Counted from the first letter of the stretch, positions 6,419-14,601 are shown. The stretch: 22,500 nt of DNA from Paracoccaceae bacterium (GCA_012036325.1 JAAUPC010000002.1:1-22500), one strand, 5' to 3'. A program made the numbers and translations. Notes: a model not told the origin generated them from the letters alone.

Positions 6419-6951
6419 TGCAGGCCTCCCTTGGTCTCGAGCGCCCAGAACAGGATCGCGATGGCATCCGCCTCATTGTCATCGGCCGGGCTGAACCCCC
6501 TCGCCCGGGCTGCGGCAATCATCGCCGCCTTGTCGGCATTGCCCTTGCCGGTGGCGTGGCGCTTGATGGTGCCGACTGGCACCCCCTCGTAGGGCACACC
6601 CCGCAATTCGGCCCAGGCAGTCAGCGTGGCCATCAGCCCGCCATAGACATGGGCAGCGTCGGTGCCAACATGACGCCGGACCTCTTCGAACCAGATGGAC
6701 GCGATGGGTCCCGAGAGACGGTCCAACTCGCCCAGCCAGTTGGTGAACCGCAGATAGCGCATGCCACCACCATCGAAGCGGCCGGGACGGAAGGACACGG
6801 TGCCGCTGGTGATCAGCCCATCAAGGCCATGCAGCGCCCATCCTGTCGTGGTGCCAAGGTCGAGGGCCAACAGGGTGCGGCCTGACCTGACGGCGTTGGG
6901 CAGATCGGGGATGGCCACATGGGGTAGAGTGGCGAAGGACAGGTCAGCCAT
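6415..6951 (-). CDS. RuvC-like Holliday junction resolvase / RNase H-fold nuclease
   Basis: A 178-residue product of RuvC-like size. The first acidic catalytic residue lies in LLALDLGTTTGWAL (Asp31), a glutamate in SIWFEEVRR, and the C-terminal aspartates in DDNEADAIAILFW, the spacing of the RNase H-fold RuvC catalytic tetrad. Such enzymes cut four-way junctions symmetrically and, in phages, resolve recombination intermediates before packaging. I chose the ATG at 6951 because GAGGAG precedes it; longer in-frame starts to 7161 add arginine- and proline-rich sequence without family similarity. It follows the primase-helicase and nuclease genes and overlaps the downstream 68-aa gene (ATGA). Confidence 0.85.
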   Translation of the reverse strand: MADLSFATLPHVAIPDLPNAVRSGRTLLALDLGTTTGWALHGLDGLITSGTVSFRPGRFDGGGMRYLRFTNWLGELDRLSGPIASIWFEEVRRHVGTDAAHVYGGLMATLTAWAELRGVPYEGVPVGTIKRHATGKGNADKAAMIAAARARGFSPADDNEADAIAILFWALETKGGLQ

Positions 6952-7423
6952 GGGTGGTCTCCTCTTCTGGTTGGCTGCTCGTTGGAAGGTGACATCGGGT
7001 GAATGCTGCGGAAGATGCGAACTGCTGTTGTCGGATCGGGTGATCGGACCCGCGACAGGCCACGCGCGCGAAACCCCTGGGGGAGGGCGTGGGAGAACCC
7101 GCCTGCGGCGTTCTCCCCCCACCCCCGTAGGGGGTGGTTTCACCCCCGAAACTTCGAACACGCATCAAGACACTGACAGGAAACGGGAATTCCAGTTCCG
7201 GGAGGTCGTTTTCGGTCGGTCCTGCCGAAACTGGTTGCAGCGTAGCCTTTGCGGCATCCTCGCAATCCTGCGGGGGCAGTTTCGGAAGCGGGCGGAAACT
7301 GGTCACAACTGGCCCCTGCGTAGTCCTGCGTGGGGATGGCGAGGCAGTTTCAGTGAGATGGCCAATCTGGTTCAAACTGGCCTCTGCGCAATTCAGCGCA
7401 AAGCAGGTATCGGGGGTGATCAT
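6944..7423 (-). CDS. Uncertain 159-aa ORF coupled to its neighbours
   Basis: The ATG at 7423 overlaps the primase-helicase stop (ATGA, 7423-7420), and the stop at 6944 overlaps the resolvase start by eight bases, just as real genes of this operon do. The protein begins MITPDTCFALNCAEASLNQI and is serine-, proline- and threonine-rich, with no domain I recognise. Third codon positions are less G/C-biased than in adjacent genes. The stretch also contains the inverted-repeat units at 7227-7351 and two hairpins at 7091-7137, which argues for a non-coding role. It may be a rapidly evolving small gene or an untranslated spacer; I lean slightly toward the spacer. Confidence 0.35.
   Translation of the reverse strand: MITPDTCFALNCAEASLNQIGHLTETASPSPRRTTQGPVVTSFRPLPKLPPQDCEDAAKATLQPVSAGPTENDLPELEFPFPVSVLMRVRSFGGETTPYGGGGRTPQAGSPTPSPRGFARVACRGSDHPIRQQQFASSAAFTRCHLPTSSQPEEETTHG
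7091..7137. promoter_or_regulatory. Two adjacent hairpins upstream of the resolvase gene
   Basis: GGGAGAAC (7091-7098) pairs with GTTCTCCC (7110-7117), and CCACCCCC (7119-7126) pairs with GGGGGTGG (7130-7137) around GTA. They are almost contiguous and both very stable. No U-tract follows on the minus strand, so they are not standard terminators. They may attenuate transcription, protect mRNA ends or form a DNA cruciform. Confidence 0.4.
7227..7351. repeat. Two 57-bp units, each bounded by GAAACTG and CAGTTTC
   Basis: GAAACTG at 7227-7233 and CAGTTTC at 7277-7283 bound one 57-bp unit; GAAACTG at 7295-7301 and CAGTTTC at 7345-7351 bound a second of exactly the same length, 11 bp away. The heptamers are reverse complements of each other, so each unit is an inverted-repeat pair. 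Inner sequence is only loosely similar. Related AACTGG/CCAGTT half-sites lie at about 7191, 7307 and 7374. Two such units do not make a CRISPR array. A binding-site cluster for an element-encoded protein is the simplest reading. Confidence 0.5.
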
Positions 7424-9732
7424 GGCCGTTCCCCCTCCGGATAGACCCAGACATGCGGGTTTTCGACCTCGAGAAGCGCGCCGGTCTGGGGCGACTTGTA
7501 ATGGGTGGGCAGCACCGCAACGCGTGCGGGGCTGACTTCGCCGGTCTCCGGATCGACCTCCTCGCCGCCAGTGGGCATGACCATCCCCTCGACGCAGAGG
7601 TAGCCGAAGCGCGAGCGTGAGGGCCCAAGGCCATAAGGCGCCGCGTTGCGGACGAACTTTATGGTGCCCTTGGTGGCCTGCACGGCGATCCGGTCGCGGA
7701 TGGCATCCTTGCCGCCCAGACCGCCCTTGTTCTCGAAGACCTCGGCGAACTGGTTGACCGTGTAGAGCCGCCCCTCGGCCGCCTCCTCGAGCAGGATGGA
7801 CAGGATCACCTCCTGCTTGCGGACGCGCTCGGCGTCGTATTTCGCGCCAACCTCGGCGCGCACCAGGCGCTCGTTCATCGGGTTGATCTCGACCCACTGG
7901 CCGCCAACCTTGTCGATCAGCTTCGAGGGCAGCGCGGGGCCATTCCTGAGCTCGATTTCGAGCTTGCGCTCCGGGGCGTCCTCATCCGGCCGGTGCAGGA
8001 TCAGGCCGGAGGTGTAGAAGCCCCTGAGCGCGCTGGCCCCCGACAGGGCGAGAAAAGGGTCATCCTTCAGCTGCTGCTTCGACAGCTTTCGCGTGTGGTG
8101 GACCAGGATCACCCCGCAGGTGGGGTTGATGTAATCGCGCAGCACCTCGACCCGGTCCTTGAGGAAGAACATCATGGCGGTGTTGTCGTTTTCGCCGCCG
8201 CTGCCCCCGTGTGAATTGGCCGGACCGCCGTCGAAGAGGTTGCGGATCGGGTCGATGCAGATGATGTCCGGGCCCACATCCGGAAAGGCCGCCTGGATGG
8301 AGCGCGCCACCCGGATGCTGCCCTCGGTGTCGAGCAGCAGCTTCAGCTTCGGCGTTGCCACGAAGGTGTCGCGCGCGGCGGCCAGAACCCTGGCGGGCAG
8401 CGCGATTTGCCCCAGCCGCTCGCGCAGGTAGTGATACTGGATCTCGGCCTGAAGGTAGAACACGCGCAGCGGGCGTGGCGGGGTAAAGCCAAGGAACGGC
8501 TGACCGGCGGCCATGTGGACAAGCCAGCTGATCGTCAGATCGCTCTTGCCGACCTTCGGCGCACCGCCCAGCACCAGCAACCCGCCCGGCGTCAGCACGC
8601 GGGGCGCGATGATGTCCTCGGGCATCGGGCTGGTATCATCCAGCAGCGCGCCGAGCGTGAAGGTGGGCATTTCACTGGGCGCAGGCGCTGCGCTGTCGAG
8701 GCGGACCAGCGGCGGGCCGTTCTTCTGCACATGCAGATCCCAGAGCCGCTCGGATTCGCGCTGAAGGCGCTCGATCGGCCAGGAGGGTCGCAACATCGCG
8801 GCGTTGTAGCCGCAGATCGCCTGCCAACCCTCGTCCTTCGAGATCCGGCCTTCGTGGACCATGCGGATGAAGTGGCCGATTGCGGCCGATGCCCCCTCAA
8901 AACGGGACCAGTCGTCCTGGCCGCCCTCGCGGACCGGGGTCACCAGCACGTCTTCGAGGCGGGGCTTGTCCGGGGTGACACTTCCGCTGGCGACCATCCC
9001 GGCCCCCGGCAAGGGCGGCATTTCGGCCACGCGCTCCGCGAACTCGTCGAGATCGACCTCGACGGAGTGGTGCTCGCGGATTTGCACAAGCCGCTGGTTG
9101 CCATGCTTGTGATAGACTGTGCCTGCCACCCTGATCGGCTGGTGTGCAGACCGAAAATGCGTGTCGCCGCCGACCTTCAGGGCAATCTCGCCCCGCAGGC
9201 GGCAAAGACTGGCCAGCGCCGCCCCCTCGGCGGGTTCGGTCATCTTCCACCAGACATGGAGCTTGCTGGCACCTTCAGACGTCCGCCCGCCGCTTTCGAT
9301 GATCAGGGTGGGTTGACCCAGATGGCGCAGCAGATGGGCGAGCTTGGCAGGGATGTCGCCCGCGTCGAGATCGACGACCAGAGCCTGCATTTGCAGCACT
9401 TCAGCAGCTTTGGCCTGCCCTGCCCCGGCGACTGTGCCGGGGATCACATAGACGGCGGCCCCTTCGCGCCAGGCCCAGTTGGCAAATGTCGCAAGCTTTC
9501 CCGGTGCTGTGGCGTCAGCGTCGATCCAGACGTTGTGCGGCCGGCCCTCCTTGCCCTGCCCCATGTCGACAAAGCCCCGGACCGGAATCTGGCCTTCGCA
9601 CCAGCCGAACACGACTTCGAGGAATGTCGCGATCTGGACCGGGTCAGGCTCCACGCCAAACGGATCTTCGACCGCCGGGGCGTCGTTGAAATCCTGCCAC
9701 GGGCTGAAGTGGATGATCTTGTCGTCACTCAC
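7420..9732 (-). CDS. Primase-helicase: RepB-primase-like N-terminus with RepA-like AAA ATPase
   Basis: A 770-residue replication protein. The N-terminal third (about 30-260) resembles an archaeo-eukaryotic/RepB-type primase: LVVDLDAGD carries candidate metal-binding aspartates and HVWWKM and RVAGTVYHKHG follow. The central domain is a RecA-fold hexameric helicase of the RepA type, with Walker A GGAPKVGKSD at about residues 390-398, Walker B in DIICIDPIRNL near 490, and VILVHHTRK as the sensor strand. The C-terminus has a winged-helix-like region (LEEAAEGRLYTVNQFAEVF). It starts with GTG at 9732, overlapping the repaired nuclease stop (GTGA). It would prime and unwind DNA at the element's replication origin. 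Confidence 0.88.
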   Translation of the reverse strand: MSDDKIIHFSPWQDFNDAPAVEDPFGVEPDPVQIATFLEVVFGWCEGQIPVRGFVDMGQGKEGRPHNVWIDADATAPGKLATFANWAWREGAAVYVIPGTVAGAGQAKAAEVLQMQALVVDLDAGDIPAKLAHLLRHLGQPTLIIESGGRTSEGASKLHVWWKMTEPAEGAALASLCRLRGEIALKVGGDTHFRSAHQPIRVAGTVYHKHGNQRLVQIREHHSVEVDLDEFAERVAEMPPLPGAGMVASGSVTPDKPRLEDVLVTPVREGGQDDWSRFEGASAAIGHFIRMVHEGRISKDEGWQAICGYNAAMLRPSWPIERLQRESERLWDLHVQKNGPPLVRLDSAAPAPSEMPTFTLGALLDDTSPMPEDIIAPRVLTPGGLLVLGGAPKVGKSDLTISWLVHMAAGQPFLGFTPPRPLRVFYLQAEIQYHYLRERLGQIALPARVLAAARDTFVATPKLKLLLDTEGSIRVARSIQAAFPDVGPDIICIDPIRNLFDGGPANSHGGSGGENDNTAMMFFLKDRVEVLRDYINPTCGVILVHHTRKLSKQQLKDDPFLALSGASALRGFYTSGLILHRPDEDAPERKLEIELRNGPALPSKLIDKVGGQWVEINPMNERLVRAEVGAKYDAERVRKQEVILSILLEEAAEGRLYTVNQFAEVFENKGGLGGKDAIRDRIAVQATKGTIKFVRNAAPYGLGPSRSRFGYLCVEGMVMPTGGEEVDPETGEVSPARVAVLPTHYKSPQTGALLEVENPHVWVYPEGERP

Positions 9733-10498
9733 CTAGGAAGCCCCCAGCAACGCGCGGCCCATGGGCAGAAGCGGCATTCGAAGAAGTCACGATTGGTGGC
9801 GATGGCGGGGCAGCAGGCTCGCCCGCATCGGTCGCCTGCAGGATACGGACGCCCCGGTCCGACATGCGCTGCGCGAGCCCTGCGTCGAAGGGCACAAGCT
9901 CGTGGTGCAGTTCGGCCGTGTCCTTGTTGATCGCCGTGAACAGCGCCGGATGGGCCGAGATGCTGGGGATCGTCCCTTCCATGTAGGCCTGGTAGAGCGC
10001 GATCTGCGCGCCATAGACTGGCTTGGCGACGGCGACCCCGTCCTTGACGCAGGCCCGCCAGTTCTTGGCGTTCATGGTCTTGCATTCCCAGAGCGTTGGA
10101 ACGCCGATGCCTAGCGGCGCAGGTGCCGCGGCGATGATCCCGTCGACATGGCCCCGGATGCGCCCCCCCGCGACGGAAAAGCCGAACTGTTCGCCATCGG
10201 GGCGATTGCCCTTGCGGGTATAGAGGTCGATCCCGGCCGCGCGCAGCCAGCGGATTGCGAGATCCTCGAGCTGGTGGCCGATCTCGAAGATCCGCAGCGT
10301 CTGACCGCCGAAATCCGCACCGTCGTCTTTGGGCGCGCCCGCGAATTCGAACTGCAGGGCGCGTTCGCAGGCATGGCCCAGCCGGGATGCGCCGAGATAG
10401 GTTCGGGGCGGCGTGGCCTCGCGCTCGGCGATCAGTGCGGCATCGATGGCTGCATTGACGCGTTCGGCAAGGCCGGGGCGGTGATTGTAGTCCAGCAT
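9729..10498 (-). CDS. RecB/Cas4-like PD-(D/E)XK exonuclease with Fe-S cysteines, frame broken near 9811
   Basis: The catalytic core is intact: G-H-Q-L-E at about 74-78, Asp119 in RGHVDGII, and Glu138-x-Lys140 in LWECKTMN, all as in RecB/Cas4 nucleases. A first cysteine (Cys44) lies in SRLGHACERAL. The other three (FFECRFCPWAARCW) lie in a different frame at the 3' end; together they make the four-cysteine cluster that holds an iron-sulfur centre in AddB/Cas4 proteins. Adding one C to the CCCC run near 9811-9814 joins the frames into 256 residues. The repaired stop (9729) overlaps the next GTG start (GTGA), while the unrepaired frame ends at 9725. The ATG at 10498 shares one base with the upstream stop. 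Phage homologues resect DNA ends for recombination. Confidence 0.85.
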
Positions 10499-10902
10499 CA
10501 GAACGGCACCTCCGCTGTGGCGGCGATGCGCGACATCTCGGCGCCATAGCCCTCCAGCACCTCCTCGATCAGAGCGGTGACCTCGGCCGCCGTGAGATCG
10601 CGAAGCCGCTTGTCCCAGCCGATCTGGTCCATCATCTGGCCCAGACGCTTCATCACCAGCGCTATGGCCGCGCGCTCTTCCTCGGTCATTCCCTGCATGG
10701 TCAGTCCTTTGCGATGGCGGGCCGCGAACCATGCCTGGCAGGGCATCGAGCAGAACCAGAGATGCTTGCGGGGGCGTGGTTTGGCGGGGTTGAAGAAGCC
10801 GAAGCCTTGCGAGGGGCGAAGGCAGACGGCGCAAGGTTGCAGGCGCGGGTGCCAATGGCGGGCCGGTGCGCGAGGGGGTGCAATATGCGCGGCATGGGTC
10901 AC
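10498..10902 (-). CDS. DUF6511 domain-containing protein with zinc-finger-like head, 134 aa
   Basis: Translation most likely starts at the GTG at 10902, which overlaps the repaired helicase stop (GTGA, 10902-10899). The N-terminal half contains two cysteine pairs: C-A-V-C in LQPCAVCLRPSQGF and C-x-x-x-C in LWFCSMPCQAW, spaced like a small zinc-binding module. The C-terminal half, beginning MTEEERAAIALVMKRLGQMM with DQIGWDKRLRDLTAAEVTAL next, matches my recollection of DUF6511, a helical family of Rhodobacterales phages. Its role is unknown; the position between helicase and nuclease suggests an accessory replication or recombination role. An in-frame start at 11073 would add residues that are antisense-like filler. 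Confidence 0.7.
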   Translation of the reverse strand: MTHAAHIAPPRAPARHWHPRLQPCAVCLRPSQGFGFFNPAKPRPRKHLWFCSMPCQAWFAARHRKGLTMQGMTEEERAAIALVMKRLGQMMDQIGWDKRLRDLTAAEVTALIEEVLEGYGAEMSRIAATAEVPF

Positions 10903-12589
10903 GCTGCCCTCCCGATACCCGGGCTGGCACGGCCAACGAGCTGGCGGATTTCGCGCTTGTTGAAGCCGAAGGTCATAAGCGCCGAAGCGCGATAGCGAGT
11001 CAGGCCATAGTCCTGCCGGAACTCGGGCGGCAGATATTGCAGCTGCTTTTCCGTCGCAGCCTGCTTCAGCCAACCCTTCGATTTGAAGGCGCTCTCGTCG
11101 GTCTCGTATTCGTTCAGCCAGTCATCGGCCTGCGCGAGGCAGACCGTCCGCTCGCCCACGCCCAAGAGCCGGGGCGCGCGCCCTTCGCACCGCCCACCGC
11201 GTGCCAGCGGCCCTCGAGGAAGAAGATCCCGCCCCAGGCATTGAAGCCGTTGGCCATCAGCGCGGCGTCATCGCCGAAGAGATCGACCCATGCGAAGCTC
11301 GACCGCTTCAGAAGGTCGATCTCGGACATGATGAAACCCGAGAGCGGAATGGCATCCTGGCCTTCGCCTGGCTCTTCGACGTCGCGCGCAAACACCTCCC
11401 CGCAGAGCGGGCATTCCATGGCCGCCAGCGGGATTTCCGCCTCGCAGGCCGGACAGGTCTTCGTCGGCGCCTCACCTGTCTCGGTCTTGCCGTCGAGATC
11501 GACATCCTGTTCCAGCGTGCCGTGGATCAGGCTCGACGTCCCGAAATCAAGCACAATGCAGTCGGTCTTGACGACACCGGGGTGTTCCTCGGGGTCGACC
11601 GTGCGCAGGCCCCGCCCGACCATCTGGATCATGGTGGACTTGTAGGAGCTCGGCCGCAGCAGCACGACGCAGGAGGTAGGCGGATGGTCCCAGCCCTCGG
11701 TCAGAACGGCCACATTGACGATGACGCGAATTTCGCCCGAGGCGTAGGCGGCGAGGATGCGGCGGCGCGTGGCAGCATCGAGATCGCCATGGATGACGGC
11801 CGCCGAAACGCCTGCGTCGTTGAAGGCGGCAGCGACGTTTTCGGCATGGGCGACCGTGGAGCAGAAGACCACAGACGGCCGCTCACTGGCCTTCTCCTGC
11901 CAGTGCCGGATCACTTCGTCGGTGACCGGCGCGCGGTTCATGATCTGCGCAACCTCGGTCATGTCGTAGTCCGCGGCGCTCTTGCGCACGGCGCGCAGCT
12001 GGTCCTGCACACCGACGTCGATGACGTATGTGCGGGGTGGGACAAGATGGCCGGAGGCGATCAACTCGCCCAACCGGACCTGGTCGCCGACATTGTCGAA
12101 AATCTCGCGCAGACCCTTGCGGTCTCCCCGGTTGGGCGTGGCGGTGACGCCGAAGATCCGGCAGGCAGGATTGGCCCCCCGGACATGATCGATGATCCGG
12201 CGATAGCTGTCGGCCACCGCGTGATGCGCCTCGTCGATGACCAGAAGGTCGAGCGCGGGCATCGCCGCCAGATTTGCGGGTCGCGAGAGGGTCGGCACCA
12301 TGGCGAAGGTCGCACGCCCGGCCCAGCTCTTGGCCTCGGCATCGATGACGGAGGTGGTGATATCAGGCGCGACCCGGCCGAACTTCGCCCGGTTCTGCGC
12401 GGTCAACTCGTCGCGATGGGCCAGGATGCAGGCCTTGGCATCACGGCCCTCGAGGGACTTCGCGACAACCGCCGACAGGGCGATGGTCTTGCCGAAACCC
12501 GTCAAGGCGATGCTGAGGGTGTTGCCGTGATCGCAGAGCGCAGCGAGGCTGCGCTCCACGAACAGGCTCTGACGGGGGCGAAGGCGCAT
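10899..12589 (-). CDS. DEAD/DEAH-box superfamily 2 helicase, frame broken near 11175
   Basis: The motor is complete: a Q-like motif (LRPRQ), Walker A TGFGKT at about residues 30-35, the DEAH box in LLVIDEAHHA, motif III TATPNRG, and motif VI QMVGRGLR. A four-cysteine zinc finger follows (CPACEAEIPL and CPLCGEVF). After GGAKGAR the frame changes: the next frame reads LLGVGERTVCLAQADDW, then AATEKQLQYLPPEFRQDYGL, then NKREIRQLV, the usual A-T-E-K-Q C-terminal domain of phage helicases of this type. Adding one C in the CCCC run near 11179-11182 gives 563 residues. The repaired stop at 10899 overlaps the next GTG start. The ATG at 12589 is 11 nt past the upstream stop; the earlier in-frame start at 12946 is antisense-like. 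The role is probably DNA unwinding in replication or recombination. Confidence 0.88.
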
Positions 12590-12600
12590 GGACCCTGCCC

Positions 12601-13200
12601 TCACTGCGCCCAGGAGGGACGACCCGGTACGGGCGACGCGGGCTGCTGCTGAACCGGCTGCTGCGGCGCGGTTTGCGCGGGCGAGTGGTAGCCGGGCTGT
12701 GCGGACAAGCCCATATGTTGGGCGTAATCCCGATGGTCCGGCGTCACCGCGCTGCGGATCTCGTTCTTGTCGTCGCCGCTGGCATCGGTGCCGACATCGA
12801 TCCGGGCGAGGAATTCGATCCCGTCCAGATCCCCGAGCCCGTTGATCCGGCGCGCCGCCTGCGCCTGCGGGGACTGGTCCTTGTCGGAGATCCCCCGCGC
12901 CGAGTTCAGCATGCCGCGGATCATGCTGCGGCCCATGTTGGCCCAATCGGGCCCTTTCGGGCTGTAGAGCCCGATCAGCGTGAAGATCTTGCGCCGGGCG
13001 TACTGGCCCTCGGTCACCGTGAACTCGCCGTTGAGGTACACCGCGCCGGTCGAGCCGCGGGTGGCATAGCCCCCGGTCCAGCCCTGCGACGCGTCGTCGA
13101 AACCGCCGGGGCGGATTGTCAGGCGCACCTTGGCCAGTGTGCCCTTGGGGATGAGGTTGGTGTTGGACTGGGCGTCGTTGAAGTCGTTCCAGGAACCCAT
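12601..13200 (-). CDS. Phage protein, probable ssDNA-binding partner (DUF669-like), 199 aa
   Basis: The product starts MGSWNDFNDAQSNTNLIPKG and goes on with TLAKVRLTIRPGGFDD, alternating strands compatible with an OB fold, then an ordered region including YLNGEFTVTEGQYARRKIF. The C-terminus is disordered and rich in glutamine, proline and alanine (about residues 160-199), similar to the tails of single-stranded DNA-binding proteins, though it lacks the acidic D-D-x-I-P-F tip. Proteins of this D-F-N-D-A head type (compare DUF669) lie beside RecA-fold ATPases in many phages. AAAGGAG precedes the ATG. It lies between the ATPase and helicase genes. The function is inferred from neighbours and overall layout. 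Confidence 0.65.
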   Translation of the reverse strand: MGSWNDFNDAQSNTNLIPKGTLAKVRLTIRPGGFDDASQGWTGGYATRGSTGAVYLNGEFTVTEGQYARRKIFTLIGLYSPKGPDWANMGRSMIRGMLNSARGISDKDQSPQAQAARRINGLGDLDGIEFLARIDVGTDASGDDKNEIRSAVTPDHRDYAQHMGLSAQPGYHSPAQTAPQQPVQQQPASPVPGRPSWAQ

Positions 13201-13220
13201 GGGGGTGTCTCCTTTGCGGA

Positions 13221-14090
13221 TCAGGATTGCGGATGGGGGTGATCGGCCTCGCCCTCAGCGGGCGGCGTAAAGGTCAGGCGCCTTGGCGCGAGCGTGCCGG
13301 GTGCACGGATCTTGTCCATCAGACGGCCGAGATGCGGCTCCTCCACCGGGCCAAGGCGACCGGAACGATCCTTGGCCGGGAAGCCCCAAGGGTTGATGGT
13401 GTGGCAGACGAAGGCGCGGTAGGGATCGCCGCTATCGGCCTTCAACTCGGCCATGGTGATCACCTCGTCGACGATCCCCGGCAGCTCCAAGCCGGTCTTC
13501 GATCCGTCGATCTGCGGCTGGAAGACCTTGCGATTGAAGTCGTCGAACTTCTCGTCGAGGATGCCCACAAACCAGACGTTGCGGCCCCGCGTGTGCTGCA
13601 GATGCGTGAGCCAGGCGATCATCTCGCGACCGTGCAGCCCGTAAGCACCGCGCACATCCGGTTTGCCGGTCTTTTCCGACAGCGCCTCGGGCTGGCCCTT
13701 GCACCATTGAAAGCATAGCCGCCCGGCTACGGTGATCGAGTCGACGAAGATCGTCTCAAAGCGGTCGAGCGCTGCGGGATCGCCGAACTTCTGGCAGACT
13801 GCGGCATGATGCGCAGGGCTGTAGGGCTGTTCATCACGCAGGGCCGGGTTCGGCCCGCCGATGAACACTGCGAAATCCCGACACTCCGCCCATGTGCGCG
13901 GCCGGATGCTGTCACCCGGCCAGCCCTCGATGGCCAGATCGCCCGCCTCGAGGTCGATGAACAGCGTGCGGGCCGGGTCGAGCGTCCAAAGCAGGCTGGT
14001 CTTGCCGATGCCGGACTTGCCGAAGATGCAACCCTTGATGCCGCGCGGCTCGGCCAGCCGTTGGTCGGCGGTGATGATGGGCAGGCTCAC
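13221..14090 (-). CDS. RecA-fold ATP-binding phage protein (Sak4-like)
   Basis: The 289-residue product has Walker A GKSGIGKTS at residues 24-32, an acidic strand (LFIDLEAGDLAIEGWPGDSI), and a Walker B-like strand in FETIFVDSITVAG. A threonine/asparagine-type sensor region (GRNVWFVGILDEKFDDFNRK) follows. This is the layout of phage RecA-fold ATPases of the Sak4 type, which help anneal or exchange strands together with an SSB-like partner; the gene that follows fits that partner. Its ATG overlaps the upstream stop by four bases (ATGA, 14090-14087). Some family members are annotated only as phage nucleotide-binding proteins, so the recombination role is inference from context. Confidence 0.78.
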   Translation of the reverse strand: MSLPIITADQRLAEPRGIKGCIFGKSGIGKTSLLWTLDPARTLFIDLEAGDLAIEGWPGDSIRPRTWAECRDFAVFIGGPNPALRDEQPYSPAHHAAVCQKFGDPAALDRFETIFVDSITVAGRLCFQWCKGQPEALSEKTGKPDVRGAYGLHGREMIAWLTHLQHTRGRNVWFVGILDEKFDDFNRKVFQPQIDGSKTGLELPGIVDEVITMAELKADSGDPYRAFVCHTINPWGFPAKDRSGRLGPVEEPHLGRLMDKIRAPGTLAPRRLTFTPPAEGEADHPHPQS

Positions 14091-14575
14091 GCGCGATCCT
14101 CCTGCGGGAGGAGGTCGACTTTCAGCGTGCCGGTCTTGACGGTGCGGGCGGGCTCGAAGCCCTGGCGGATCGCCTCAGGCCAGGCGGCATAGGCGCGCTC
14201 GGGCACCTTGAAGCTGATCTCGACGTATTCCGCCGGATCTTCGCCTGCGGCGCGGATGCGCTCGACCATCGCCGCGAGCTTGGCCTGGTCCCATTCGACG
14301 CGCTTAGGCAGGTCGGCGACCACGGCGAAATCACCATCGACAAAGCGGACGGTGCCGGTGTCCTTGGCCAGCAGGTGGCGTGCCTCGGCAGCTCGGGCGG
14401 CGTAGCGGACCTCGAGCGCGGTGGAAAAGCGCGCGGTGACGGCCTTCATCTGCTTGGCCGCGGCGTCGATCTCGCGCTGCAGGGCGGCCAGAAGCTCGAC
14501 GGGAAGCTGGGCGATCTCGACTGCGGGCAGGTTGATCAGTTGATCGATGCTGGGGGTGTTCTGGGGGAACGTCAT
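14087..14575 (-). CDS. Hypothetical early phage protein, 162 aa
   Basis: A mostly helical protein that begins MTFPQNTPSIDQLINLPAVE. An N-terminal coiled-coil-like part (about 20-75, L-P-V-E-L-L-A-A-L-Q-R-E-I-D-A-A-A-K-Q) is followed by a smaller alpha-beta part containing VADLPKRVEWDQAKLAAMVE and E-I-S-F-K-V-P-E-R-A-Y. I do not recognise a named family. GGAG in front of the ATG gives a ribosome binding site, and its stop overlaps the Sak4-like ATPase start (ATGA). It may regulate or escort the ATPase, but this is only a guess from coupling. Codon usage matches the operon. Confidence 0.7.
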   Translation of the reverse strand: MTFPQNTPSIDQLINLPAVEIAQLPVELLAALQREIDAAAKQMKAVTARFSTALEVRYAARAAEARHLLAKDTGTVRFVDGDFAVVADLPKRVEWDQAKLAAMVERIRAAGEDPAEYVEISFKVPERAYAAWPEAIRQGFEPARTVKTGTLKVDLLPQEDRA

Positions 14576-14601
14576 GGGGGTCTCCGTGGTGGGGGATGGG
14601 G

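Noticed and set aside
7227..7351. CRISPR array
   Set aside because: Only two units with diverged interiors and 7-bp ends, no conserved repeats of 25-40 bp and no cas genes; the Cas4-like nuclease belongs to a phage recombination set.
8407..9930. 507-codon plus-strand ORF
   Set aside because: It is the antisense shadow of the primase-helicase, rich in histidine, arginine and proline, with no family features.
10499..10936. Longer nuclease starting at 10936
   Set aside because: The extension is antisense-like, arginine- and proline-rich, and overlaps the DUF6511 gene; the core begins at 10498.
11201..12652. 483-codon plus-strand ORF
   Set aside because: Antisense of the DEAH helicase, whose motifs are complete on the minus strand.
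12590..12946. Longer helicase starting at 12946
   Set aside because: The added residues overlap the SSB-like gene in another frame and lack similarity; the ATG at 12589 begins the helicase's R-P-R-Q motif.
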